A stretch of 64,000 nt of DNA from Haloarculaceae archaeon H-GB1-1 (GTDB taxonomy: Archaea; Halobacteriota; Halobacteria; Halobacteriales; Haloarculaceae), in contig JARUKX010000012.1 of NCBI GenBank assembly GCA_029688825.1, positions 26,428 through 90,427 on the forward strand, read 5' to 3'. The translations under genes were made by a program, and so were the position numbers. The first letter of the stretch is position 1. Each line of letters opens with the position of its first letter. Shown one piece after another: positions 42,633 through 52,317 of the stretch. Below the pieces are notes generated by a model, which was given only the letters and a program-made list of their open reading frames with translations, made no database searches and was not told the origin of the DNA.

Positions 42633-43775
42633 CTACAGTTCGCCGAGCTTCCTGAGGAGTTGGCCCTTGTACTCCTCGTCGCTCTGGACCGTCTTCAGTT
42701 CGAGGACGTTGCGTTCGAGTTTGTCCAGCGCGACGCGGAACGCGGATTCGGCACCGTAGCCCTCGCCGGAGCCTGCGGCCTGGCCCTTGTTCGTCCGGAG
42801 GCGGATCTGACTCTGGATGAGCGGGGTTCCGCGGAGCTTCTCTTTGTGTTCGTGGAAGCGGACGTGCGCGTGCTGGACCTGCATCTCCTGGTACTTGTCT
42901 GCGACCTCCTCGATGCAGGTGCGTATCTCCTCGCGAGAGATGGTGTCCAGCAGGCTGATGTTCGTGATCTGGACGTCCATGTGGTCCTCCTCGGTGTAGG
43001 TGAGCGCGCGGAGCACGTCGGTCTTGGTGACGATGCCCGCGACCACCCTGTCGTCTTGGTCGGGCGTGACGACGAGTCCGGCGTAGTCGTTGCCCAGCAT
43101 GTGCTCGACGGCGTCGCGCACGGAGTCGTCCAGCGTCGTGGTCTCGACCGGCGTCGTCATGACGTCGTAGACCGGAATCTCCAGCACGCGGTCGACGTCG
43201 CCGCTCCGTTCGCCCACCGTGGCCTTGTCCATGTCCCGAACGACGATGTCGACGATGTCGTGGGTCGTCACCATCCCCGAGAGGAGACCCTCCTCCGTGA
43301 GCACTGGAAGGCGGGAGATGCCGTGTTCGCGGAGGAGATTGATGGCCTGCCCGACGTGAGTGTCGTCAGTCACCGTGACTACGTCCTCGGTGTAGATCTG
43401 CTCGACGGAGAGGGCGTCGAGGTGTTCGAGCACCGCTTCGAGGATGTCGTCCTGCGTGACGATGCCCCAGAGCCGGCCGGCCTCGAACACGGGCGCTATC
43501 TTCGTGTCGCCCTCGACGAGCATGCGCGAGACCTCCCGGACGTCCTCCGTCCGGTCGATCTTCGGCGCGGACCGCATCATAGCGCCCGCTTTGGCCTTGT
43601 CTTCGACGTGTGACTGCACCAGCTGTTTTTGCGTTATGACGCCGGCGTAGTCCTCGTCCCGAGTGATGATGACCCCCTTCGGGTTATCGTGCTCGAAGAT
43701 CGAGCGCACTTTTCCGAGTCGCTGGTCGGCGTCGATAGCAACGTAGTCGCTGGTGGCGATGTCGGCAATATCCAT
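42633..43775 (-). CDS. Four-CBS-domain protein with an S30AE/HPF-like C-terminal domain
   Basis: A 380-residue protein. Four CBS motifs in tandem (about 1-275) form two Bateman modules, with GVITQKQLV, GIVTQDDIL, GMVTTHDIVDIVV and GIVTKTDVLRAL closing each repeat; these bind adenylates such as AMP/ATP. The C-terminal ~100 residues (from VQITNISLLDTISREEIRTC) look like the ribosome-associated S30AE/hibernation-factor fold, with strand pairs ending VALDKLERNVLELK. ATG 43775 gives the family start MDIADIATSDYVAID. A nucleotide-sensing ribosome hibernation factor is the simplest reading (inference). Confidence 0.8.
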   Translation of the reverse strand: MDIADIATSDYVAIDADQRLGKVRSIFEHDNPKGVIITRDEDYAGVITQKQLVQSHVEDKAKAGAMMRSAPKIDRTEDVREVSRMLVEGDTKIAPVFEAGRLWGIVTQDDILEAVLEHLDALSVEQIYTEDVVTVTDDTHVGQAINLLREHGISRLPVLTEEGLLSGMVTTHDIVDIVVRDMDKATVGERSGDVDRVLEIPVYDVMTTPVETTTLDDSVRDAVEHMLGNDYAGLVVTPDQDDRVVAGIVTKTDVLRALTYTEEDHMDVQITNISLLDTISREEIRTCIEEVADKYQEMQVQHAHVRFHEHKEKLRGTPLIQSQIRLRTNKGQAAGSGEGYGAESAFRVALDKLERNVLELKTVQSDEEYKGQLLRKLGEL

Positions 43776-43864
43776 CGTAGCTACCCAACGGGGCAGTAGG
43801 TTGTGAGGCATTATCAAGCTTGGTCTACACCGGGAAATTTACTGCTTGCCGTCCTACATCAGCC

Positions 43865-44176
43865 GTGCTCCCGGACGTCACCGTCTTCGGACCGTACACG
43901 TATCTCGCGACGGAGGTGCTGTGGGGGGGAATCGCGCTCGCGCTCGTCCTCCACGCCGACGTGATACGGCCGGCGATACGGACCACGCTCGTTCTCTACC
44001 CGTTTGCATACCTGTGGGACTGGTACACCCTCACCGTCGGCGTCTTCTCGATTCCCATGCGCACCGGCGTCGAACTGCTGGGCATCCCCGTCGAAGAGCA
44101 CATCTTCATGCTGCTGATTCCGATGATGGTCGTCGGCACCCACGAGACGCTGCGTCAGCGCTTCGATGGCGAATGA
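43865..44176 (+). CDS. Lycopene cyclase domain protein (single half-domain)
   Basis: A 103-residue membrane protein with three TM helices corresponding to one half of the heterodimeric/fused lycopene cyclase (CrtY-c/d type). The PFAYLWDWYTLTVGVFSIP and LLGIPVEEHIFMLLIP motifs carry the conserved Asp and Glu of the family. GTG 43865 is chosen because a GAAATTTACT box lies about 25 nt upstream. No other carotenoid gene is adjacent, so whether it makes beta-carotene for retinal or has another role is open. Confidence 0.82.
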   Translation: MLPDVTVFGPYTYLATEVLWGGIALALVLHADVIRPAIRTTLVLYPFAYLWDWYTLTVGVFSIPMRTGVELLGIPVEEHIFMLLIPMMVVGTHETLRQRFDGE

Positions 44177-44225
44177 AGACACGAAACGGCCCATAGTATA
44201 AGCGGCCAGCAGACGCACGGTCCCT

Positions 44226-44810
44226 ATGGCCGAAGCTGCAATGACGCGCTTCCCCGTGCCGGACGTCGAAGACCTCCCCGAGGACCTGCGGGAGCGAATC
44301 GAAGCGGAGACCGAACGGAGTGGCTTTACGCCGAACGTCTTCCTGGCGTACGGCTACCGCCCGAGTCACTTCCGGGCGTTCTTCGACTACTACGACGCCC
44401 TGACCGAGCACACCGAGCTCGCACGCGAGGAGATCGAGATGATCGTCGTGGCCACGAGCGCCGAGAACGACTGTCTGTACTGCGTGGTCGCCCACGGCGC
44501 ACTGTTGCGCATCTACGCCGACGCGCCACGGCTCGCCGACCAGGTCGCGACGAACTACCGGACGGCGGACGTCCCCGACGAACACGTCGCGATGCTCGAC
44601 TTCGCAGTCAAACTCACGAACGAACCGGAAGCCGTCGACGAGTCCGACTTCGAGGAACTGCAGGAGCACGGCTTCTCGAAGCGAGCAATCTGGGATATCG
44701 GCAGCGTCGCGGCCTTCTTCAACCTCTCGAACCGGATGGCCCACCTCGCGGACATGCGGCCGAACGAGGAATTCTACGAACTCGGCCGGGAGAGCGACGC
44801 ATCGACGTGA
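44226..44810 (+). CDS. Carboxymuconolactone decarboxylase/AhpD-like peroxidase-related protein
   Basis: A 194-residue all-helical protein of the CMD/AhpD superfamily, peroxidase-related branch. The redox CxxC with its downstream His is visible in ENDCLYCVVAHGALL, and an upstream Glu in AREEIEMIVVATS completes the proton-relay set. Members reduce peroxides with dihydrolipoyl or thioredoxin-like partners. A CATAGTATAAGC box (44192-44203) is centred about 28 nt before ATG 44226; an alternative ATG lies 15 nt downstream. Confidence 0.88.
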   Translation: MAEAAMTRFPVPDVEDLPEDLRERIEAETERSGFTPNVFLAYGYRPSHFRAFFDYYDALTEHTELAREEIEMIVVATSAENDCLYCVVAHGALLRIYADAPRLADQVATNYRTADVPDEHVAMLDFAVKLTNEPEAVDESDFEELQEHGFSKRAIWDIGSVAAFFNLSNRMAHLADMRPNEEFYELGRESDAST

Positions 44811-44897
44811 TCGATTGGGTTCGAGCACCTGTCAGGCAGCCGTGATCGAGAATTCGACGCCGACAGCTATTTACTTTCGATTCGTCAAATATTGGCC

Positions 44898-45581
44898 ATG
44901 CTGAGCCCCAAGATGGAGGACTACCTGAAGGCCATCTACGAGCTACAACGGCAGGGGGAGGGGCCGGTCTCCACGTCGTCTATCGCGGAGTTACTGGAGG
45001 TGACGCCGCCGACGGCGACGAGCATGATGGAGAAGCTCGAAGACCGCGAGCTCGTCGAGCGAGAGAAGTACAAGGGCGTCACGCTGACCACCGAGGGCGA
45101 GACGGTCGCGCTGGAGGTGCTGCGTCACCACCGACTGCTCGAGACGTACCTCACGGAGCAACTGGGCTACGATTGGGCGGCGGTCCACGACGAAGCGGAC
45201 ACGCTCGAACACCACATCAGCGAGGAGTTCGAGCGCCGGGTCGCCGAGGTCCTCGGTGACCCCGAGGTCGATCCGCACGGCGACCCGATTCCGAACGTCT
45301 CGCTCGATCCGATAGAGGAAGCCGCCGGGACCACCCTCGGGGAATGCTCGGAAGGGGAGACGGTCGAAGTTCGGCGAGTCCGGGACAGGGACGCGGAGGA
45401 ACTCGAATACCTGGACGACGTCGGCGTCACCCCCGGAACGCGAGTGGAGGTCGTCGAGGTCGCGCCCATCGGGATGGTGACGCTGGACATCGGCGGCGAA
45501 TCCGTGTCCTTGCCGGACCGCATCGCGAAATCCATCTGGGTCGCACCTGCTGAAGAGCCGGCAGAAGAATCGGTCGCCTGA
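44898..45581 (+). CDS. DtxR/MntR-family metal-dependent transcriptional regulator
   Basis: A 227-residue regulator. The winged HTH (about 1-65) starts LSPKMEDYLKAIYEL and has recognition helix VTPPTATSMMEKL. A metal-binding dimerisation domain follows, with conserved HHRLLETYL, a DEADTLEHHISEEFE helix and the DPHGDPIP motif. A C-terminal SH3-like FeoA domain (about 150-220) completes the DtxR/IdeR plan. It would bind Fe2+ or Mn2+ and then repress uptake genes. ATG 44898 sits about 25 nt after a CTATTTACTTT box. The palindrome in front of the next operon (45660-45673) is its obvious target. Confidence 0.93.
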   Translation: MLSPKMEDYLKAIYELQRQGEGPVSTSSIAELLEVTPPTATSMMEKLEDRELVEREKYKGVTLTTEGETVALEVLRHHRLLETYLTEQLGYDWAAVHDEADTLEHHISEEFERRVAEVLGDPEVDPHGDPIPNVSLDPIEEAAGTTLGECSEGETVEVRRVRDRDAEELEYLDDVGVTPGTRVEVVEVAPIGMVTLDIGGESVSLPDRIAKSIWVAPAEEPAEESVA

Positions 45582-45650
45582 GGCCCTCATCTCTCCGCTG
45601 TATTCACGTGGCTCATCGAGAGCTTCAGCTATCGGAGTTTTCGGTGGCAG

Positions 45651-45673
45651 AATTTATATTTAGACGTGTCTAA
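45651..45673 (+). promoter_or_regulatory. TATA box and DtxR-type palindrome before the multicopper oxidase operon
   Basis: AATTTATATT (45651-45660) is followed at once by TTAGAC-GT-GTCTAA (45660-45673), a perfect 6-bp inverted repeat. The half-site TTAG-C resembles DtxR/IdeR/MntR operators. A metal-bound repressor there would cover the start of transcription, expected near 45683-45688. Confidence 0.6.
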
Positions 45674-45685
45674 TATCATATTGGG

Positions 45686-45766
45686 ATGAAGCCAAACAAA
45701 TTGGTTCGGTCGTTCGGACGTCCCATCCGACTCCGTTCGGGCGTACGGAGGCGACGGCACGGATGA
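45686..45766 (+). CDS. 26-codon upstream ORF coupled to the multicopper oxidase
   Basis: A short ORF starts at ATG 45686, about 30 nt after the TATA centre, where a leaderless transcript would begin. It encodes 26 residues, strongly basic (9 Arg/Lys), beginning MKPNKLVRSFGRP, and ends at TGA 45764-45766, which overlaps the oxidase ATG (ATGA). A GGAGG at 45747-45751, within its last codons, is 11 nt before the oxidase start. The peptide shows no similarity that I recognise. A leader peptide for translational control is likely; it may not have a function as a protein. Confidence 0.55.
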   Translation: MKPNKLVRSFGRPIRLRSGVRRRRHG

Positions 45767-47016
45767 CGGGCGAGCACGAGCAGGCTGCAGACGTAACGCG
45801 GACGCTCACCGATCGCCTCGTCGACGCCATCGAGGGCGACGAGGGCGTGACGCGCCGTGCAGTCCTGGGTGGTCTCGGCGTTGCCGGCGGAGCCGCGCTG
45901 GGAGTGGCCGGAACGGGCGCGGCGAGCGCCGGCAACGAGGACTCCGAACACGGTAACTTCGGCGCGGTCGGGGGCTACGAGACGGCGGACTTCGACCCAC
46001 ACGAGTTCCTCACGGAGTTCAACACGGGTCACGAGTCGACCGACACGGTTCCGAACCAGCGCGTCTACACCGAGAACGGCCAGACCGTCCGGGAGTTCGA
46101 ACTGTACGCGAGTCTCAGGGAGATCGAGATCGCACCGGGCGTCACCTTCACGGCGTGGACGTACAACGACCAGGTCCCCGGTCCGACGCTCCGCGTCGAA
46201 GAGGGGGATCTCATCCGCGTGAAGTTCACGAATGGTCAGCGCCACGGCCACACCATCCACCCGCACGTGCGGAACGTGAACCCGCGGATGGACGGCATCC
46301 CCCAGAACGGCCCCGGACTCATCGACGAGGGCGATTCGTTCGTCTACGAATGGAAGGCCCAGCCTGCCGGTTGTCACTTCTATCACTGCCACTCGCTCCC
46401 GCTCAAAGAGCACATCCACCGCGGTCTCTACGGGACCATCATCGTCGACCCGGACCCCGACCGCGTCCGGAAGAACCCGCGCGACTACGTGAACTACCAC
46501 GGACCCATCACCGACGAGTACCGGGCGGACCTCGTCGAGAAGGCGAAACTGCGCAACCACGAGTACGACGCCGACCAGGTCAACGAGATGGTGATGGTGA
46601 TGAACGGGTTCGACACGAACTTCGACGGCGACAACGAGGTCTACGCCGCGAATACCCAGGCGTTCTGCTACGGCGTCGCCGACACGGACGGCTACGGTTC
46701 GTGGTCCGGCAGCGACACCGTCCATCCCATCACGATACAGAAGGACGAACCACAGCGGGTGTACCTCGTCAACACGATCGAGTTCGACCTCGTCAACTCG
46801 TTCCACACCCACTCGCAGTTCTTCGACTACTACGACCACGGGACGACGCTCTATCCGACGCACAAGACCATCGACACGATCATGCAGTGTCAGGCCCAGC
46901 GCGGCATCATCGAACTGGACTACTCCGAGCACGATCCGGGCCTCTACATGTTCCACGCGCATCAGTCGGAGTTCGCCGAACTCGGCTGGATGAGCTTCTT
47001 CGAGGTGGAAGCATGA
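45763..47016 (+). CDS. Two-domain multicopper oxidase with Tat signal
   Basis: A 417-residue exported cupredoxin enzyme. A Tat signal (TRRAVLGGLGVAGGAALGVA) ends in an AXA site, so it is secreted rather than lipid-anchored. Domain 1 has HTIHPHVRN and the type 1 copper CHFYHCHSLPLKEHIH; domain 2 has FHTHSQFF and FHAHQSEFAE, giving the trinuclear-site HxH pairs. The size fits two-domain oxidases and NirK-like proteins; nitrite reductase and metal oxidase activities cannot be told apart by eye. Its ATG overlaps the stop of a 26-codon ORF, and its TGA overlaps the ZIP start (ATGA), so all three are coupled. Confidence 0.88.
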   Translation: MTGEHEQAADVTRTLTDRLVDAIEGDEGVTRRAVLGGLGVAGGAALGVAGTGAASAGNEDSEHGNFGAVGGYETADFDPHEFLTEFNTGHESTDTVPNQRVYTENGQTVREFELYASLREIEIAPGVTFTAWTYNDQVPGPTLRVEEGDLIRVKFTNGQRHGHTIHPHVRNVNPRMDGIPQNGPGLIDEGDSFVYEWKAQPAGCHFYHCHSLPLKEHIHRGLYGTIIVDPDPDRVRKNPRDYVNYHGPITDEYRADLVEKAKLRNHEYDADQVNEMVMVMNGFDTNFDGDNEVYAANTQAFCYGVADTDGYGSWSGSDTVHPITIQKDEPQRVYLVNTIEFDLVNSFHTHSQFFDYYDHGTTLYPTHKTIDTIMQCQAQRGIIELDYSEHDPGLYMFHAHQSEFAELGWMSFFEVEA

Positions 47017-48221
47017 CCGACGAACGCACCGACGGCGGCGAGACGAAGACCGCGAACCGACCGCTCGGCCTGCCGCCCGTCGTGACGGGTCTCGCGCCGC
47101 TCGTCCTGCTCGGAATCCTCGTCGCGGCGTTCGTCGCGCTCCCTGTCTTCGCCGGCGTGCAATCGGGCAGTCCGCTCCCCGACGTCACCGTCTCGCACGT
47201 CACGCTTCCGAACGACGAGACGATAGTGTTGCACGTCACCAACAGCGGTGCGAATCCGGTGACCATCAGTCAGGTCCTCGTCAACGACGCCTACTGGAAC
47301 TTCGACGTCGTCGGAGCGCAGGGCAACACCATCGCACCGATGGGCAGCGCCAGCATCGAGATCCCGTATCACTGGACGCCCGGCTGGGACCTGGAGACGG
47401 CGCTCGTCCTCGACGACGGCGCGACCTTCCACCACACCATCGTCGCACCGCACCCCACACCGGGGATGACCGGTGGCGTCCTCGGGACGCTCGCGCTCGT
47501 CGGCGTCTTCGTCGGCATCGTGCCGGTCCTGCTCGGAATGCTGTGGTACCCGGCCATGCGCGAACTCGGTGACCGCTGGATTCACGCGACGTTGCTGTTC
47601 GCGGCGGGCGTCCTCGCCTTCCTGGCGTTCGACGCCGGCTTCGAGGCGCTCGAGATCGCCGAGGGTATCCCCGGCGCGTTCGAGGGGAAACTGCTCGTCG
47701 TCGTCGGCGTCGCGAGCGCACTCCTGCTCGTGCAGGCCGTCTCCGCATGGCAGTCCGACGGCGGCGACCTCTCGGGGCTCGGTCTCGCCTACATGGTCGC
47801 ACTCGGCATCGGCCTGCACAACCTCGCGGAGGGGCTGGCCATCGGGAGTTCGTTCGCACTCGGTCGCGTCTCGCTGGGTGCGTTCCTCGTCATCGGCTTC
47901 ATGATCCACAACGTCACCGAGGGGCCGGCCGTCGTCGCCCCGATCTCGAGCGGGCGTCGGCCGGCACTGAAACACTTCCTCGCCATCGGCCTGCTCGCGG
48001 GCGCACCCATCATCGTCGGCGCGTGGATCGGTGGCTTCGCCTTCTCGCCGACGCTGGGAGCGTTCTTCCTCGCCGTCGGCGTCGGGGCCATCCTCCAGGT
48101 GAACTGGGAGATCTTCGGCATGGTCCGCCGGCAGGCCAGGCTCGGGACGGCACTCAATCTGCTCGGTTTCCTCGCGGGACTGGTCGTGATGTACGCGACC
48201 GATCTGCTCGTCACGCTGTAG
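47013..48221 (+). CDS. ZIP metal transporter with an N-terminal extracytoplasmic domain
   Basis: A 402-residue protein. TM1 (about 23-48) is followed by an extracellular beta domain of about 100 residues (VSHVTLPNDETIVLHVTNSGANP, cupredoxin or Ig-like), then a ZIP core of seven TM helices with the metal motifs GIGLHNLAEGLAIGSSF and GFMIHNVTEGPAVVAP. It is coupled by ATGA to the multicopper oxidase. Oxidase plus ZIP permease recalls eukaryotic Fet3/Ftr1 logic with a different permease; the external domain could dock the oxidase (inference). The metal is probably Fe, Mn or Zn. Confidence 0.85.
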   Translation: MTDERTDGGETKTANRPLGLPPVVTGLAPLVLLGILVAAFVALPVFAGVQSGSPLPDVTVSHVTLPNDETIVLHVTNSGANPVTISQVLVNDAYWNFDVVGAQGNTIAPMGSASIEIPYHWTPGWDLETALVLDDGATFHHTIVAPHPTPGMTGGVLGTLALVGVFVGIVPVLLGMLWYPAMRELGDRWIHATLLFAAGVLAFLAFDAGFEALEIAEGIPGAFEGKLLVVVGVASALLLVQAVSAWQSDGGDLSGLGLAYMVALGIGLHNLAEGLAIGSSFALGRVSLGAFLVIGFMIHNVTEGPAVVAPISSGRRPALKHFLAIGLLAGAPIIVGAWIGGFAFSPTLGAFFLAVGVGAILQVNWEIFGMVRRQARLGTALNLLGFLAGLVVMYATDLLVTL

Positions 48222-48258
48222 TCGCCCAAAGTGGTTTTCCCCGTCTCCTCGCTTCCGT

Positions 48259-48566
48259 ATGGGGCCTCGACGACACCGACCGAGAGACCTTGCAGTTGCT
48301 GCTCGACGATGGACGGCGACCGTACAGCGACATCGCCGAGACCGTCAATCTCTCAGCGCCCGCCGTCTCCGACCGCGTCGACCGAACGATGCTCCGCGAG
48401 GGCGTGCCCGTGCTCGTCGAGGTCGAACTTCGACCCGGAGCGGGAGCCGCCGCGCGCCCGGCACTTGCCGGTGCAAACGGCGTCGAGCACGGCTTCGCGA
48501 CGGTCGACGACCGACGTGGCAACACGCTTCGTCGAGCGGTACGATCGTCTGAAGGAGGACGCGTGA
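48259..48566 (+). pseudogene. Decayed Lrp/AsnC-type copper regulator (TRASH family)
   Basis: The remains of an Lrp-like regulator. After ATG 48259 an extra G in GGGG shifts the frame. The shifted frame then reads LDDTDRETLQLLLDDG, RRPYSDIAETVNLSAPAVSD and RVDR, a clear Lrp winged HTH. About 15 codons between RVDR and MLREGVPVLVEVEL look deleted. A second shift occurs after VEHGFATV, and the true C terminus RFVERYDRLKEDA appears in another frame, ending at 48566. The middle, including the TRASH-type cysteines, is missing. Intact homologues sit beside copper ATPase genes in haloarchaea, as this one does (copA follows), so the local copper sensor appears to have been lost. Confidence 0.75.
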
Positions 48567-48605
48567 CTTTCAGTTCGAAGTATTCTCGCCAGTTTCGCTT
48601 TCGGA

Positions 48606-48627
48606 TGTGAGCATTCGGGCGCTCACA
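48606..48627. promoter_or_regulatory. Inverted repeat upstream of copA
   Basis: TGTGAGC and GCTCACA, perfect 7-bp arms around an 8-nt spacer, lie 58-79 nt before the copA ATG. The size and position fit an operator, perhaps of the copper regulator whose gene is broken just upstream, or of an unlinked paralogue. Confidence 0.5.
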
Positions 48628-48684
48628 GCCCCGATGTCGAAGCGGCAAATCGCATGAACGGGGAGCCCCTAGGAAGAGTATACC

Positions 48685-51318
<2,634 letters not shown>

Positions 51319-51336
51319 GTTGTCGCGTCGAGGGCC

Positions 51337-52005
51337 CTACTGCCCCGGCTGGACCTCCTCGTACGGCTGAACGATGACGAAGCCGTCGCGTCCGGCGAAT
51401 TCGAGCTGGTAGGTCTCGTCGGCCGACTGTCCCACCATGTTCGAGATACTCTGGTCGACGTGACTGCTGGGAGAGAGCTCGCCACTCCAGGCGACCGTCG
51501 CGCTCGGGTCCGTCCGTACCGGCGGGGTCAGGACTAGTGGGTCGCCGTGGGTCGTGATGGCCACGTCGCCAGGGCCTTCGAGGAAGACGTTGGTCAGGCC
51601 GGCGGCCGACGAGCCCGAGATGCTGCCGACGGTCCGAATCTCGTAGTTCACTCGGTCCTCGAACGCGAGGATGTCGTTCCCGTTCACCGATATCTCCTCA
51701 CCGGCGTCGAGGCTCAGGACCTGGATCTCCTTTCCCTGGTCCGCGAGGTAGAGATGGCCGGTCCCCTCCGCCTCCATGACCGGCATTCCCTCGCTTGTCA
51801 CCTTCTCTTTGAGAAATCCGGTGACGCCACCTTCGGCCGAACTCTTGCCGGTGAACGAGATGTCGCCATCGTAGGCCACCATGGACCCCGCCTTCGCCAT
51901 CGCCGAGCCGTCGAGTTCGACGTCGAGTAGCTTGCTGTTCTCTAACTGGAAGGCGTCGCCGCCTTCGTCCGGTGCGTTCGCGTCGGTGAATTCGTCGAGG
52001 TCCAT
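51337..52005 (-). CDS. AIM24/TIGR00266 family protein
   Basis: A 222-residue soluble protein of the AIM24 (TRAP-like) fold: FQLENSKLLDVELDG, GSMVAYDGDISFTGKSS, GTGHLYLADQGKEIQVL and GLTNVFLEGPGDVAITTHG are family stretches. Members are beta-sandwich proteins of uncertain function, in mitochondria linked to membrane organisation. ATG 52005 lies 28-35 nt after an AATTTTATCG box on the minus strand, supporting this start over 52095. Confidence 0.82.
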   Translation of the reverse strand: MDLDEFTDANAPDEGGDAFQLENSKLLDVELDGSAMAKAGSMVAYDGDISFTGKSSAEGGVTGFLKEKVTSEGMPVMEAEGTGHLYLADQGKEIQVLSLDAGEEISVNGNDILAFEDRVNYEIRTVGSISGSSAAGLTNVFLEGPGDVAITTHGDPLVLTPPVRTDPSATVAWSGELSPSSHVDQSISNMVGQSADETYQLEFAGRDGFVIVQPYEEVQPGQ

Positions 52006-52317
52006 GATGTGTCCCGTCGCACGTACGGTGCGATAAAATTTGCTGCGGCGGGATCGGATATAAACGTTCGTTCCTCGACTATCGGTCGCGGCCACCGACT
52101 AGACCCGAACGCATTCGGGCCAGACTGCGCTTTCAGTCGCTCGCCACGGGTTTTCTCACCGTCTGACAATCCAAGTAACCCTAAGGCAAGACTACCCCGG
52201 ACGGTCTTGTAGAGACGACACGGGGTCTGGAGAGAGTCGTCCAAGCGTGGCGAACCCGCGCGCCACCGGAGTCACTGGACGGCTCGGCAGCCCCAGGTGA
52301 CGTCCACAGAGCTACCC
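52006..52317 (+). other. Long leader or intergenic region before cydA, with TATA and three hairpins
   Basis: This 312-nt region holds no convincing gene. A strong TATA (GGATATAAACG, 52056-52066) predicts a plus-strand start near 52085, about 230 nt before cydA. Within that span are perfect hairpins CCCGAA-CGCA-TTCGGG (52104-52119), GACTG-CGCTTT-CAGTC (52123-52138) and CAAGAC-N11-GTCTTG (52187-52209). This may be a structured 5' UTR or a separate small RNA. The minus-strand TATA of the AIM24 gene is at 52031-52040. Confidence 0.55.

Noticed and set aside
52009..52212. A 67-codon plus-strand open frame before cydA
   Set aside because: It starts before the TATA element, runs through three hairpins and has no haloarchaeal amino-acid bias.
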